A stretch of DNA of 64,000 bases from an uncultured Bacilli bacterium (GTDB taxonomy: Bacteria > Bacillota_I > Bacilli_A > RF39 > UBA660). Made by a program: the position numbers and the translations under genes. This document shows positions 21,633 to 31,191 of this stretch, piece after piece; the stretch's first letter is position 1; each line of letters opens with the position of its first letter. The stretch spans positions 38,005 through 102,004 of the forward strand of contig CAKOXX010000002.1 in the NCBI GenBank assembly GCA_934130405.1, read 5' to 3'. Under the pieces are notes generated by a model. That model did no database searches. It saw only the letters and a program-made list of their open reading frames with translations, and had not been told where the DNA came from.

Positions 21633-24600
21633 ATGAATTTAACATATAAAGAATTTTTAAAGTTATTATCAGAAAATACAAGAGAGTATATCGAAAATGT
21701 TATGAATGAGTTATATTATTATGAAAGGTTATCAACTACTAGTGATAATAATCGTTATTTCAATATAATAAGAGCATGTTATATCGGCATGGAAAAGGAT
21801 ATAGCATATACTGACTTTATAAAAAAGATGAAGTTTGATAGTAGTAATATAGATAATTCTTCTAAATCTCGTATTTATTATGATTTTAAAAAAATTCCTG
21901 CTTCGTCTAAGGAGGAATTATTTAGAAAATATAATAGTTTTTTCATTTTGCAGGATAGTATTGAAAACTCTAAGTACTTTCAATATTTAAAACCTAGTGA
22001 AATTTTATATGATGCAGTAAAAAACTTTATTGTACGTTGTAACTATAAGGAGGACTACGCCTTTTCTAGGGTAGTTGGAGTAGAAAAAAATAGTGACTAT
22101 CTTGATTTAGTCAGCGAGTTAGTAAAAAGAGATAGGGAACAAGTTAATGTTCAACTTGAAAGAGAACTTTATAAAGATTTAAATTATGAAGTTATTTCTT
22201 TTGTTGAATGTGCTAGTAAAATAAGAAATAAATTAAGTATATGTTTAGAAAGAAATGTTATTAGGGAAAGTAATTACATTAGAGATACAAGTGATTATTT
22301 AACACCTTTATCACTATTTCTAGCGATTTTTGAATATGATGGCAAGAAAGTGAATGCTATAGAAAAGATATTTAATGATAAAGGAATAACTCTTTTTAAA
22401 ATATATAAAGCTTTAGGAAAGAATCTTAGTAAAGAAATAAAAGAAGAAAAGAAAGATATTCGTGTTATTGATAAATTTTATAGACCATATTTAGATAAAC
22501 ATATTAGTGAGTTAGTAAAGAAACTATTTAATAAGGAGTTAGTACCGAATAATTGTGTAGAAAAGTTTATTTCTCAATTTGATGTTGAAGCTTTAGATAT
22601 AGTTGACTTGCGAGAATCATTGTTTGCACTTGATGAATTTGATGAGAAACAATTTGATGAATTCTATCATAAGTTAAAACTCCAAACTAAAATATCTTTA
22701 AATGATACTGCCAAAATATATCAACTATTATTAACACAACTAGATAGTAATTTCTTACTAACTTCTACTGATGATATTGATACTTTAGCTATTTTAATTT
22801 CTTCTTATTATCATAATGGTATAGTTAGTGAATATTTTAAAGATAACGGTATTGCGCTTGAAAATATTTTAGATTTGTTAAATATTAATATCACTAAAGA
22901 AGAACTTAAAAACGTTGCTGTTGATAAAAAAGTATTTATGAAGAAATTTAAGAGACTTATTGTAGATGGTGTTAATAGTGATAGAGATATTTCTAAAGTT
23001 ACTCCAACAGATTTTGAGAAGAATTTATGTAATCAAAATTTTAACAAGACAAATATTGTTCAAGGAATATTTGAAAACTTTACCGGTAAGGGGTTACCAT
23101 CTAACTTTATTAAAGAGTTAGATGATTATATTGTTACTAAAAGAAAAGAAAACGCTAAAAAGGAACTAGTTGAATACTTAGAAGAAAAAAACATAGAAGA
23201 CGTTGATTTTCTCTTTAAAGTATTAGATGCTTATGAACATTTCCTTTTGAGTAATACTTCTTCCAGTAAAAGACTATTAATGGAAGCAAGTATTATTACT
23301 GCCTTTGGTATGACAGATATTGGTTCAAAGTATTTAAGTCTGATTCATTTTGATTATGAAAAATTTTTAGTACAAGCTAATATTAAAAATGAAAAAGTAG
23401 AATCAACTGAACTTAGAGATTTAGCTTTCAAAGAAAATCTAGAACCATTTATTAATAATAATGATACAACACTTAGTATTACAGTAAATCTGCTTAAGAG
23501 TCCTGATATTTCTCCTGAAGTTAAAAAGTTTATAGATGATATTAAATATGAAGTTTTAACAGAAGAAGAATTCTATTATCAACAAGAAATAAATGTAAAA
23601 ACGAGTGAAGTTAAGGAAAGATTAAAGGAAAATTTGTCAGAAGATATGTTAGGTTTTATTGAATCATCTTTTTGGTATTATCCAAGATTAAGAATAGTAG
23701 AAGATAGTTGTGATAGAAAATGTATGAGTTTATTCCTAGGAATTATGTCTTCTTTAAAAACCAAAGTACTATTTGAAAAGTATGGTTTTGATTGTAAAAA
23801 AATAATTGATGACTTTGTTGCTGATAGTCCAACATCTAAACAAGTTGCTGATAATCTGTATCTTGATTTTGAATTGTTTTCTAAAGAAAAATTATCAGAT
23901 ATTACAATTATTAATGATTTATTTGCAAATAATTATATAAAAAGATTATGTGAAAAAAATAATATATCAATTTATAATTTGGAATATGAATTGCTTTTAA
24001 AAACTGGCAAGTTAGGTAGCCTTAGTATTCCTGAGAAAAAACAATTATTAGAAGCAACCGAACTACCAAGTGTTAATCCATTTAATAATAGTAGTTTAAT
24101 TAATTATTCGAATGTCTTAAGTTTTCATTCAAAAAGCATTGAAAAACCATATCAAGAACTTTTAAGTTCTAACTCTATTTCTACTGCTACTAATATGATA
24201 CATGATACGATAAATGATTTATATAAAGAGCAAATAGAGAAGCCAAGTTTCTTTCAACAATTATTTTCACTCATACAAGAAGAAGATAAAGATATTGTTT
24301 ATAATAAAGAAGCAATGATAAAACTTAGAGAAGAATTAGATAAACAAAGTGACAATTTAGAAAAAGAGATTAAAACTTATGCTGAACTAATCGACTATAT
24401 GAAAGCTTTCTATAAGAAGAATGAAGATAGAATAGTAGAGATGGATAGCAAGATGAGAGTAGTTGAAGATTTACAAAATAGTGAAGAAGATGATGATACT
24501 TTTGGGTTAATTAAATATCAAAGTACTCTAAATATCATGTCTTCTTATAAAAACTCTTTTGTTACTACTGGTAATCTTTGCAAAGCTGAGATAATTAGAG

Positions 24601-24938
24601 TTTATAATTCGATTGTAAGTCACTTTATGGTTCTTAATTCGATTAGAACTACTAAAGAAGTTTTAGTTCCAATTATTGAATCAGAAAGTATTATTAGTAA
24701 AGGAATAGAAAATGAAAAAGATATTATTGGAGTTATTCATGAGATATCTGATTTATTTAATAATATGGTTGAAAATAATACTGAAGGAATAAGTGCAAAC
24801 TTAGCAAAACTAGATAATTTATCCGTTGATAATTATGCTTCTTTAACAAATGGTATAAATAAATTTTTAGAAGATACTTCTAATCTTTCTAGTAGTAGTG
24901 ATAAAATAAAAGTAAAATTATATAAGAAAGAGGATTAA
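21633..24938 (+). CDS. Large helical cytoplasmic protein with Clp-N-like repeats and TelA-like C-terminus
   Basis: I do not recognise this 1101-residue protein. It has no signal peptide or membrane span. At least four segments look like degenerate Clp N-terminal units, a Leu-rich helix followed by iL...GI/GF...l: SLFLAIFEYDGKKVNAIEKI, LAILISSYYHNGIVSEYFKD, LMEASIITAFGMTDIGSKYL and LFLGIMSSLKTKVLFEKYGF. The last 190 residues are coiled, and the part around VPIIESESIISKGIENEKDI resembles TelA-type toxic-anion proteins. AGGGGG lies 6 nt upstream of the ATG. It is followed after two nucleotides by a receiver-domain gene, so the pair is one operon. The domain suggestions are from reading only. Confidence 0.55.
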   Translation: MNLTYKEFLKLLSENTREYIENVMNELYYYERLSTTSDNNRYFNIIRACYIGMEKDIAYTDFIKKMKFDSSNIDNSSKSRIYYDFKKIPASSKEELFRKYNSFFILQDSIENSKYFQYLKPSEILYDAVKNFIVRCNYKEDYAFSRVVGVEKNSDYLDLVSELVKRDREQVNVQLERELYKDLNYEVISFVECASKIRNKLSICLERNVIRESNYIRDTSDYLTPLSLFLAIFEYDGKKVNAIEKIFNDKGITLFKIYKALGKNLSKEIKEEKKDIRVIDKFYRPYLDKHISELVKKLFNKELVPNNCVEKFISQFDVEALDIVDLRESLFALDEFDEKQFDEFYHKLKLQTKISLNDTAKIYQLLLTQLDSNFLLTSTDDIDTLAILISSYYHNGIVSEYFKDNGIALENILDLLNINITKEELKNVAVDKKVFMKKFKRLIVDGVNSDRDISKVTPTDFEKNLCNQNFNKTNIVQGIFENFTGKGLPSNFIKELDDYIVTKRKENAKKELVEYLEEKNIEDVDFLFKVLDAYEHFLLSNTSSSKRLLMEASIITAFGMTDIGSKYLSLIHFDYEKFLVQANIKNEKVESTELRDLAFKENLEPFINNNDTTLSITVNLLKSPDISPEVKKFIDDIKYEVLTEEEFYYQQEINVKTSEVKERLKENLSEDMLGFIESSFWYYPRLRIVEDSCDRKCMSLFLGIMSSLKTKVLFEKYGFDCKKIIDDFVADSPTSKQVADNLYLDFELFSKEKLSDITIINDLFANNYIKRLCEKNNISIYNLEYELLLKTGKLGSLSIPEKKQLLEATELPSVNPFNNSSLINYSNVLSFHSKSIEKPYQELLSSNSISTATNMIHDTINDLYKEQIEKPSFFQQLFSLIQEEDKDIVYNKEAMIKLREELDKQSDNLEKEIKTYAELIDYMKAFYKKNEDRIVEMDSKMRVVEDLQNSEEDDDTFGLIKYQSTLNIMSSYKNSFVTTGNLCKAEIIRVYNSIVSHFMVLNSIRTTKEVLVPIIESESIISKGIENEKDIIGVIHEISDLFNNMVENNTEGISANLAKLDNLSVDNYASLTNGINKFLEDTSNLSSSSDKIKVKLYKKED

Positions 24939-24940
24939 TT

Positions 24941-25378
24941 ATGCAAATTTTAGTAATTGATGACAATGAGTTTAAATTTAACAATATTAAAGAAATACTT
25001 GAAGAAGTAGATGTAGAAGCGGAGATAACTTGGGCAAAATCAAGAAATAGTGGTTTGATAAATATTATGAATCATAACTTTTTAAAAACTGAACTTCCAC
25101 CTTATGACTTATTAGTATGTGATAATTATTTACCAGTTACTGATGATGATTACCGGACTGAACCACTTGGAAAAAATATAGTAAGAGAGGTAAGAAAACG
25201 CTTTCGACTTACTGATTTTCCAATATTAATGTGTTCATCAGAACCATTAGAAGAATTTGGTTACAACTATAGTATTACTTATGATTCTTCGGTTTATATG
25301 AATCCAATGTTTAAAGAAGTAATTGATGATGTAAAAAATAATAAAGCTAAGCAGTTAGTTAAGAGAAAGTGTAATTAA
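24941..25378 (+). CDS. Stand-alone receiver (REC)-like domain protein
   Basis: A 145-residue protein with the phospho-acceptor fold: ILVIDDNEFKFNNI supplies the acidic pair, DLLVCDNYLPVTDDD the acceptor Asp, and FPILMCSSEPLEEFGY the Ser/Thr strand. No output domain follows and there is no clear Lys in the final strand. No histidine kinase is nearby. It starts two nucleotides after the 1101-residue gene, which makes that protein its likely partner or output. Confidence 0.75.
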   Translation: MQILVIDDNEFKFNNIKEILEEVDVEAEITWAKSRNSGLINIMNHNFLKTELPPYDLLVCDNYLPVTDDDYRTEPLGKNIVREVRKRFRLTDFPILMCSSEPLEEFGYNYSITYDSSVYMNPMFKEVIDDVKNNKAKQLVKRKCN

Positions 25379-25401
25379 CTATTTAGTAAATGGTGTAAAT
25401 A

Positions 25402-27020
25402 ATGGAATATTGGAATTTATTTGATTATGAAGGTAAAAAAAGAAAAAGCTAGCTATTAGGGGAACAAAACTAGCCGATGATGATTTTCATTTAGTAGTAA
25501 ATGTTTGGATAATGAATGATAATGGAGAATTTTTAATAACACAAAGAGCAGTCAATAAAAGCCACCCGCTTATGTGGGAATGTACAGGTGGCTCTAGTTT
25601 AATTAATGAAAACTCTAAACAAGCTGCTATACGGGAAGTAAAAGAAGAATTAGGAATAGATATTTCTAAAAGTGAAGGAACGTTAATAGGAAGAACAAGA
25701 AGATATTATGCTAATTGTCCAGATATCTTAGATGTTTGGTTATTTAAAAGTAATATTTCCTTAAAAGAAGTTGTTATTCAGAAAGAAGAAGTAAATGATG
25801 TTATGTTTGCTTCTCGTGAAAAAATAAAAGAGTTATTTGATAATGGTCAATTTGAAGCTAATGCTTTATTTAATAGAGTAGTTGATATTGAAAATAAAAG
25901 TGAAGTTTACTATGTAGGATTTAATGCTAATAATGCTATTTGTAATGAGAATTTCTTTTCATCCATAACACTTAATCCAAATAGAGAAAAAGGAAATATT
26001 TATTATAAAGAAGAAACTATTGAAGACAAAAATTCTGATAGCTTTCTTAAAGAATATAAAAACTTTCTTATTGAAACAATGACTAATCTTACTAGAAAAA
26101 ATGCTAATACTATATTTCTTGCTTTTAATAAAAAAATTAATAACTTGTTAAAGAATCAGAAACAGTTTAATATTATTCACGATAATTATGAATTATTAGA
26201 TAAACTTAATAATAAAAAATTCGCAAGGGAATTAGTAAAAAGTGATGTTCCTGTTATTAAAACTTGTTTTATTGAAAAGAATATATCTTATGAAGAAGCA
26301 ACTAGATTAATTAAAAGTAAAAAAATAGTTATTCAAGGAAAAACTGGAGCAGGTGGAAATAATACTTATTATGTAGATGATTTTGAAAAATTCAACAAGT
26401 ATAAAGAAAAGTGTGATAATAAGTATTTTCTTTCAAAATATATTAAACATTTACCTGTTAATATTACACTAGTAATTGGTAAATATGAAACGATAAGTTT
26501 GCCACTTTCTGTTCAATTAATTAAACTTACTGATGATAGATTTAAATATGTTGGAGCAGATTTTATTTATTCCCAAACATTAAATAATACTGTAACTGCC
26601 AAAATAAGAGATTATACTAGTAAAATTATTAAAAAATTAAAAGAAATTGACTATAAAGGAATTGTTGGAATAGATTATGTTATCGATTCTAATGATAATG
26701 TTTATTTTATGGAACTTAATCCAAGGTTTCAAGCTTCATCATTTATTATTAATAAATATCTAGAAAAATATTGTTCAACTTGTTTAGCTGAATTACATTA
26801 TTTAGCTATTACTGATAAATGTATTGGTAATAATTACTTAGATAAAATTGATAAAAGTTTTGTGAATTGTTATAATTCAAAAGATTATGACGAGTATAAA
26901 TATGCTAAAAGAGTAGTTAATGGTTATTATGCTAAAAATAAAGATTCTTATTATCGAAAGGTATTTAATTATTCAATATTAAAAAATAGTGAGTTTGAAA
27001 AACGTGCAAAAGATATGTAA
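25402..27020 (+). CDS. Nudix hydrolase/ATP-grasp fusion with apparent -1 frameshift in an A7 run
   Basis: The Nudix part starts in one frame (ATG 25402, MEYWNLFDYEGKK) and continues in the -1 frame after seven A (25435-25441) as KKLAIRGTKLADDDFHLVVN. The ATG at 25512 in that second frame falls inside the domain and is not a natural start. The Nudix box is intact: GGSSLINENSKQAAIREVKE followed by ELG. After a linker, residues about 220-440 form an ATP-grasp domain (IVIQGKTGAGGNNTYYVDD, KYFLSKYI, GIVGIDYVI, YFMELNPRFQ). The pairing is unusual. It could be a nucleotide-linked ligase with a Nudix partner. Slippage at the A-run could restore full-length protein; assembly error or decay are the alternatives. 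Confidence 0.7.
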
Positions 27021-27056
27021 TAGTTTTTAATAATTTGTAAAGTGATTTAATAAATA

Positions 27057-27085
27057 TTGAATCATTGTAGTTAATAGTCTATACT
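27057..27085 (+). promoter_or_regulatory. Promoter of rmlB
   Basis: -35 TTGAAT (27057-27062), a 17-nt spacer and -10 TATACT (27080-27085), followed by AGGAGG (27093-27098). Confidence 0.65.
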
Positions 27086-27107
27086 TGATAATAGGAGGAT
27101 GATAAAA

Positions 27108-28112
27108 ATGAAGTTTTTAGTAACAGGAGGAGCCGGTTTTATTGGTAGTAACTATTTACATTATGTAGTTAATAAGTATCCTTTTGATGAATTTGTTTGT
27201 TTGGATGCCCTAACTTATGCCGGAAACTATAACAATATTAAAGATTTAGAAGGGAAACCTAATTATAAATTTGTTCATGGTGATATTACTGATAGAGAAT
27301 TTGTTTATAAATTATTTGAAGAAGAAAACTTTACTACAGTAATTAACTTTGCAGCAGAAAGTCATGTTGATAATTCAATTAAAAATCCAGAATTATTCTT
27401 AAGAACAAATATAATTGGTACAGAAGTATTAATGGATGCGTGTTTGAAATATAATGTTTTAAGATATCATCAAGTATCAACTGATGAAGTTTATGGTGAT
27501 TTACCGCTTGATCGTAAAGATTTGTTGTTTACAGAAAAGACCCCAATTCATACATCAAGTCCATATTCTACTAGTAAAGCTAGTGCTGACTTATTAGTAG
27601 GTGCTTATCATAGAACTTATGGGTTAAATACTACTATTAGTCGTTGCTCTAATAATTATGGACCATATCAGTTTCCAGAGAAGTTAATCCCTGTAGTTAT
27701 TTCCAAAGCTTTGAATGATGAAAAGATTCCGGTTTATGGGACGGGAGAAAATGTTCGTGACTGGATTCATGTAATTGATCACAACATTGGTGTTGATTTA
27801 ATCGTTAGAAATGGTAAGAGTGGAGAAATCTATAATCTTGGTGGTCACTCTGAAAAAAGTAATTTAGAACTTGTTAAGATAATTCTTAAGCAATTAGGTA
27901 AGAGTGAAGACTTGATTGAATTTGTAGCTGATAGAAAAGGTCATGACTTACGATATGCAATAGATTCTAGTAAAGTCGAAGAAGAACTTGGTTGGAAGAG
28001 AACTTATACTTTTGAAAGTGGTATTAAAGAAACTATTACTTGGTATTTAAATAATCAAGAATGGTTAGATGCTATTAAAGACGGTAGTTATAAAAATAGT
28101 TATAAAGATTAA
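27108..28112 (+). CDS. rmlB: dTDP-glucose 4,6-dehydratase
   Basis: It converts dTDP-glucose to dTDP-4-keto-6-deoxyglucose, the second step towards dTDP-rhamnose and related sugars. The short-chain dehydrogenase family marks are clear: NAD-binding GGAGFIGSNY at the N-terminus, FAAESHVDNSI, STDEVYGDL and the catalytic YSTSK. GPYQFPEKLIPVVI and GENVRDWIHVIDH are typical of RmlB. The ATG at 27108 has AGGAGG 9 nt upstream. The earlier ATG at 27099 abuts it. No rmlA, C or D is in the window, so the rest of the pathway lies elsewhere. The product probably feeds the polysaccharide cluster. Confidence 0.93.
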   Translation: MKFLVTGGAGFIGSNYLHYVVNKYPFDEFVCLDALTYAGNYNNIKDLEGKPNYKFVHGDITDREFVYKLFEEENFTTVINFAAESHVDNSIKNPELFLRTNIIGTEVLMDACLKYNVLRYHQVSTDEVYGDLPLDRKDLLFTEKTPIHTSSPYSTSKASADLLVGAYHRTYGLNTTISRCSNNYGPYQFPEKLIPVVISKALNDEKIPVYGTGENVRDWIHVIDHNIGVDLIVRNGKSGEIYNLGGHSEKSNLELVKIILKQLGKSEDLIEFVADRKGHDLRYAIDSSKVEEELGWKRTYTFESGIKETITWYLNNQEWLDAIKDGSYKNSYKD

Positions 28113-28123
28113 AAGGGGAAAAT

Positions 28124-28834
28124 ATGAAAAAAAATAATACTTTACTTATAATAATTGTGCTAGTATTAGCAATAATAGTTGTATCTGTTGGAGTAGGACT
28201 TTCTGTTTTTAATAAAACTAAAACAGATAGCAATGAACAACAAAATATTACAAATAACAAAGATACTGTTGATGTTAAAGTTGATTTAGAAAAAGCTTCT
28301 AATAAATTAACAGAATACTTTGCTCTTTACTTAAAAACTAATACTACAGATAGCAATTTAAATAAGAATCTTATGGCGACTGCTGATAATAGATTAGAAA
28401 TAATTGATGATTATTTTATGAGTAATGGTGGTGGGGTATCCTTTAATGATAATCAATCTATGTATATCAATATTGATACTTATAAAAATAAATATAAAGA
28501 GATATATGGTAGTTTAGATAGCTTTGATAGTGATACAAAAACTGTTTCTCCAGCTAGATATTCATTAGCTAATAGTATAGATTCAAGTTTAGCAGCAAAC
28601 TTAGTTGCTTGGAATAGTTTACGTAGTGGTGTAATGTACGATAAAGTAGAAATGAAAGTTTCTAATGCTAGTTATGATAGAAGTAGTAAATCATATAAAT
28701 TAACAGGGACAGTTAATTATTCACAATCAGTTAATACGGTTGAATCAGCACCAGTTAGTTTAACTAAAAGTTTCACTATAACTTATGTTAATACTGGTGA
28801 TACAAATTATATGACAAGCTTAATTTTAAGCTAA
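28124..28834 (+). CDS. Membrane-anchored extracytoplasmic protein of unknown function
   Basis: One N-terminal span (LLIIIVLVLAIIVVSVGVGL) anchors a 200-residue extracellular domain. There is no lipobox Cys. The domain has a helical first half and a beta-rich second half (YKLTGTVNYSQSV, KSFTITYVNTGDTNY). It starts 11 nt after rmlB with AGGGGA as ribosome site, so it is probably cotranscribed. I do not recognise the family. The 176-nt gap after it shows a TATAAT box (28949-28954) and no gene. Confidence 0.55.
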   Translation: MKKNNTLLIIIVLVLAIIVVSVGVGLSVFNKTKTDSNEQQNITNNKDTVDVKVDLEKASNKLTEYFALYLKTNTTDSNLNKNLMATADNRLEIIDDYFMSNGGGVSFNDNQSMYINIDTYKNKYKEIYGSLDSFDSDTKTVSPARYSLANSIDSSLAANLVAWNSLRSGVMYDKVEMKVSNASYDRSSKSYKLTGTVNYSQSVNTVESAPVSLTKSFTITYVNTGDTNYMTSLILS

Positions 28835-29010
28835 AATAATGACTATTTACAAACTTCAATTTGTAGAGTAGGTGAAAAAACTATACAGGCTTAGGAAGAC
28901 AACTTAGCTCTTTCCGACGATAAATAAGTTAAAAAATTATCAAAACTTTATAATGTTATAAAAAATTACTTATTGAGTTTATGTAAGTAAGTTAAGGAGT
29001 AGTGATTTTA

Positions 29011-29706
29011 ATGAAACAAAATTTTATATGTCCATTTTGTGGTTCTTCAGTACCAATTACTTTTGATACTGAAAGAAAAGAATTAATCTATTTTGGACAC
29101 GATCAACATAATATGAATGATAGTCGTCCAAAGTATAAAAATGTTTTTGAAATATACATACATCACTGTCCAACCTGTGATAATGTTAATTTTGTTGCTG
29201 AAGGGAAATCCAATCTTAAAGGAATAAAAATACCTATGTATCCTAAATCACTTGCAAAACAATTTCCAAGTTTTATCCCCAAAGCTATAATAGAAGATTA
29301 TGAAGAAGCATATTCAATATTGTCATTAAGCCCTAAGGCTTCTGCAACTTTAAGTCGAAGATGTCTGCAAGGAATGATTAGAGATTTTTGGAAAGTAAAT
29401 GTTAAATCTGGAAAGTTATATGATGAAATAAATGCAATTAAAGATAAAATTACACCAGCACAATGGAAGGCAATTAACTCTCTTCGTTCTCTAGGCAATA
29501 TAGGCGCTCACATGGAGAAAGACGTTAATGAAATTATAGAAATTGATGATGGTGAGGCTGAAAAACTTATAAAACTTATTGAATTATTAATGGAAAAATG
29601 GTACATAGCAAGGCACGATGAAGAAGAACTATTAAATGAAATAGTTGAAATTAGAAATGAAAAAAGTAATAAAAAGACAACTAAACAATTAGAATCACAA
29701 CTATAA
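29011..29706 (+). CDS. DUF4145 protein with N-terminal zinc ribbon
   Basis: CPFCGSSVPI and HHCPTCDNVNF form a four-Cys zinc site in the first 55 residues. The following helical region (AYSILSLSPKASATLSRRCL, then QGMIRDFWKV and SLRSLGNIGAHM) is the DUF4145 signature. DUF4145 is often fused to or found near restriction and defence proteins and is HEPN-like in its helices, but has no fixed function. AAGGAG precedes the ATG at 29011. A GTG at 29002 is too close to that site. It is a single gene with its own terminator. Confidence 0.82.
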   Translation: MKQNFICPFCGSSVPITFDTERKELIYFGHDQHNMNDSRPKYKNVFEIYIHHCPTCDNVNFVAEGKSNLKGIKIPMYPKSLAKQFPSFIPKAIIEDYEEAYSILSLSPKASATLSRRCLQGMIRDFWKVNVKSGKLYDEINAIKDKITPAQWKAINSLRSLGNIGAHMEKDVNEIIEIDDGEAEKLIKLIELLMEKWYIARHDEEELLNEIVEIRNEKSNKKTTKQLESQL

Positions 29707-29742
29707 AATAATCTATTATATTAGGTTATTTTTCTTTTTTTG
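29707..29742 (+). terminator. Terminator of the DUF4145 gene
   Basis: AATAATCT pairs with AGGTTATT around an 8-nt loop, followed by TTTCTTTTTTT. Confidence 0.75.
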
Positions 29743-29786
29743 AATAGAAAATTTACTTTGCAAATAGAAGTTTACAAAGAAGAGGG

Positions 29787-29816
29787 TTGTAAATAGTCTT
29801 TTTCTTGTTATATAAT
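29787..29816 (+). promoter_or_regulatory. Promoter of the SGNH hydrolase gene
   Basis: -35 TTGTAA (29787-29792), an 18-nt spacer and -10 TATAAT (29811-29816). Confidence 0.6.
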
Positions 29817-29846
29817 TAGGTGAAAGATTTAAGAAGGTTGATGATT

Positions 29847-31121
29847 ATGGCGAAAAAACAGAAAAGTAAAAAAAAGATAGAAACTAAAACAATAACCAAG
29901 AAAGATATAGATAAGTTATTAGAAGATAATAATATTGTTGTAGATGAAAAAAAAGAAGTAAAACCTGAAGAAAAAAAGGAAAAATTAAAACGAACAAAAA
30001 GAAATGCTGCTCTTTATGAAAAAGAAGTTAAAGAAGAACAAGAAACTAATGAAGAAGTGGAAATTTTAGATACTAAAGAAACTTTAGAAATACAAGAAGA
30101 AATATTAGAAGATGTTGAAGAAGTAAAAGAATTAGAAGAAGAAATAGAAGAGTTAGATGCTGAAGTAGAAGAAGAAAATCAAGAAATATTAGCTGAAGAA
30201 GTAGAAAATCAGGATAAAAAAATAGATGAAGAAGTAGAAACTGAAGATGAAGAACTAGAGGAAGAAACTACTGAAGAAATCAATAAAGAAGTGGAAAAGG
30301 AACCAAATGAAGAGGTCACTGATTCTTTAGAAACAGAAGATAAAGAAGAAGTTAAAAGTCTTTTAGCTGATGATATCTTAGAACATGAAATGGATACTAG
30401 CTTTTTAACTAAGAAAAGTGATAAGAAACATATCAGTACTGTTACTTTTAAAGATAATTATAATGTTTTAATTACCGTTATTTTTGTTTTAATGGTTATC
30501 TTTCTTGGCTTTTTAATTTTTCATTATACAACCTTTAATCATCATAAAGTAAAAGTCGTTACCAAGATTAAAGAAGTGGAAAAAGTACCTGATAACTATT
30601 TATTTTTAGGTGACTCTATAACTGATTATTATGACCTTGATAAGTACTATCCTGATATGCCGACAGTTAATAGTGGAGTAGGTGGCAATACTACAGAAGA
30701 TATTCTAAAAGATATGAAAGAAAGAGCTTATCAATATAATCCTAGTAAAGTATTCCTATTAATAGGAACTAATGATTTGGATACTAAGCATAGTAAAGAA
30801 GACATTGTTAATAATGTTGAAAAGATAATAAGTGAATTAAAAGAAAATAGGCCTAAAGCAGAACTTTACATAGAAAGTATTTATCCAGTTAATCCTGATG
30901 TTAGAAGAAGTAAATCTGGAAATAGAAATAATGATGATATAAAGCAAATAAACAAAGAGTTAAAAAAATATTGCAAGGAAAATAAAATAAATTATATAAA
31001 TTTATATGACTTGTTAAAAGATGAAGACGACAATTTAAAAGAAGAATATACTAAAGATGGTCTTCACTTATCAGATGAAGGATATAAAGTAGTCACGGAA
31101 GAAATAAAGAAAAAATTGTAA
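29847..31121 (+). CDS. Membrane-anchored SGNH/GDSL hydrolase with acidic cytoplasmic arm
   Basis: About 180 residues of Lys-rich, then extremely Glu-rich, low-complexity sequence come first and are cytoplasmic. One span (VLITVIFVLMVIFLGFLIFH) follows, then an extracellular SGNH esterase domain. Catalytic blocks are FLGDSITDYY (Ser), VNSGVGGNTTEDI (Gly), LLIGTNDLD (Asn) and DGLHLSDEGY (Asp/His). Such enzymes often remove or move O-acetyl groups on wall glycans. The neighbouring O-acyltransferase at 31192 fits that role. The ATG at 29847 has AGAAGG 9 nt upstream; a GTG at 29820 in frame is less likely. The acidic arm may bind basic proteins or ribosomes. Confidence 0.85.
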   Translation: MAKKQKSKKKIETKTITKKDIDKLLEDNNIVVDEKKEVKPEEKKEKLKRTKRNAALYEKEVKEEQETNEEVEILDTKETLEIQEEILEDVEEVKELEEEIEELDAEVEEENQEILAEEVENQDKKIDEEVETEDEELEEETTEEINKEVEKEPNEEVTDSLETEDKEEVKSLLADDILEHEMDTSFLTKKSDKKHISTVTFKDNYNVLITVIFVLMVIFLGFLIFHYTTFNHHKVKVVTKIKEVEKVPDNYLFLGDSITDYYDLDKYYPDMPTVNSGVGGNTTEDILKDMKERAYQYNPSKVFLLIGTNDLDTKHSKEDIVNNVEKIISELKENRPKAELYIESIYPVNPDVRRSKSGNRNNDDIKQINKELKKYCKENKINYINLYDLLKDEDDNLKEEYTKDGLHLSDEGYKVVTEEIKKKL

Positions 31122-31191
31122 ATTTGTCCATTTTATATTGCGGTTAAAGATTACCTATGTTACACTTCAATTATAGTATAGGGTGGTTAAA

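Noticed and set aside
25512..27020. A shorter intact Nudix gene starting at ATG 25512
   Set aside because: Family sequence (KLAIRGTKLADDDFHLVVNV) continues upstream of this ATG and then into another frame, and no ribosome site precedes 25512.
28835..29010. Possible riboswitch between 28835 and 29010
   Set aside because: Only a weak hairpin (GGAAG with CTTTCC) and a TATAAT box were seen. No conserved riboswitch core was recognised.
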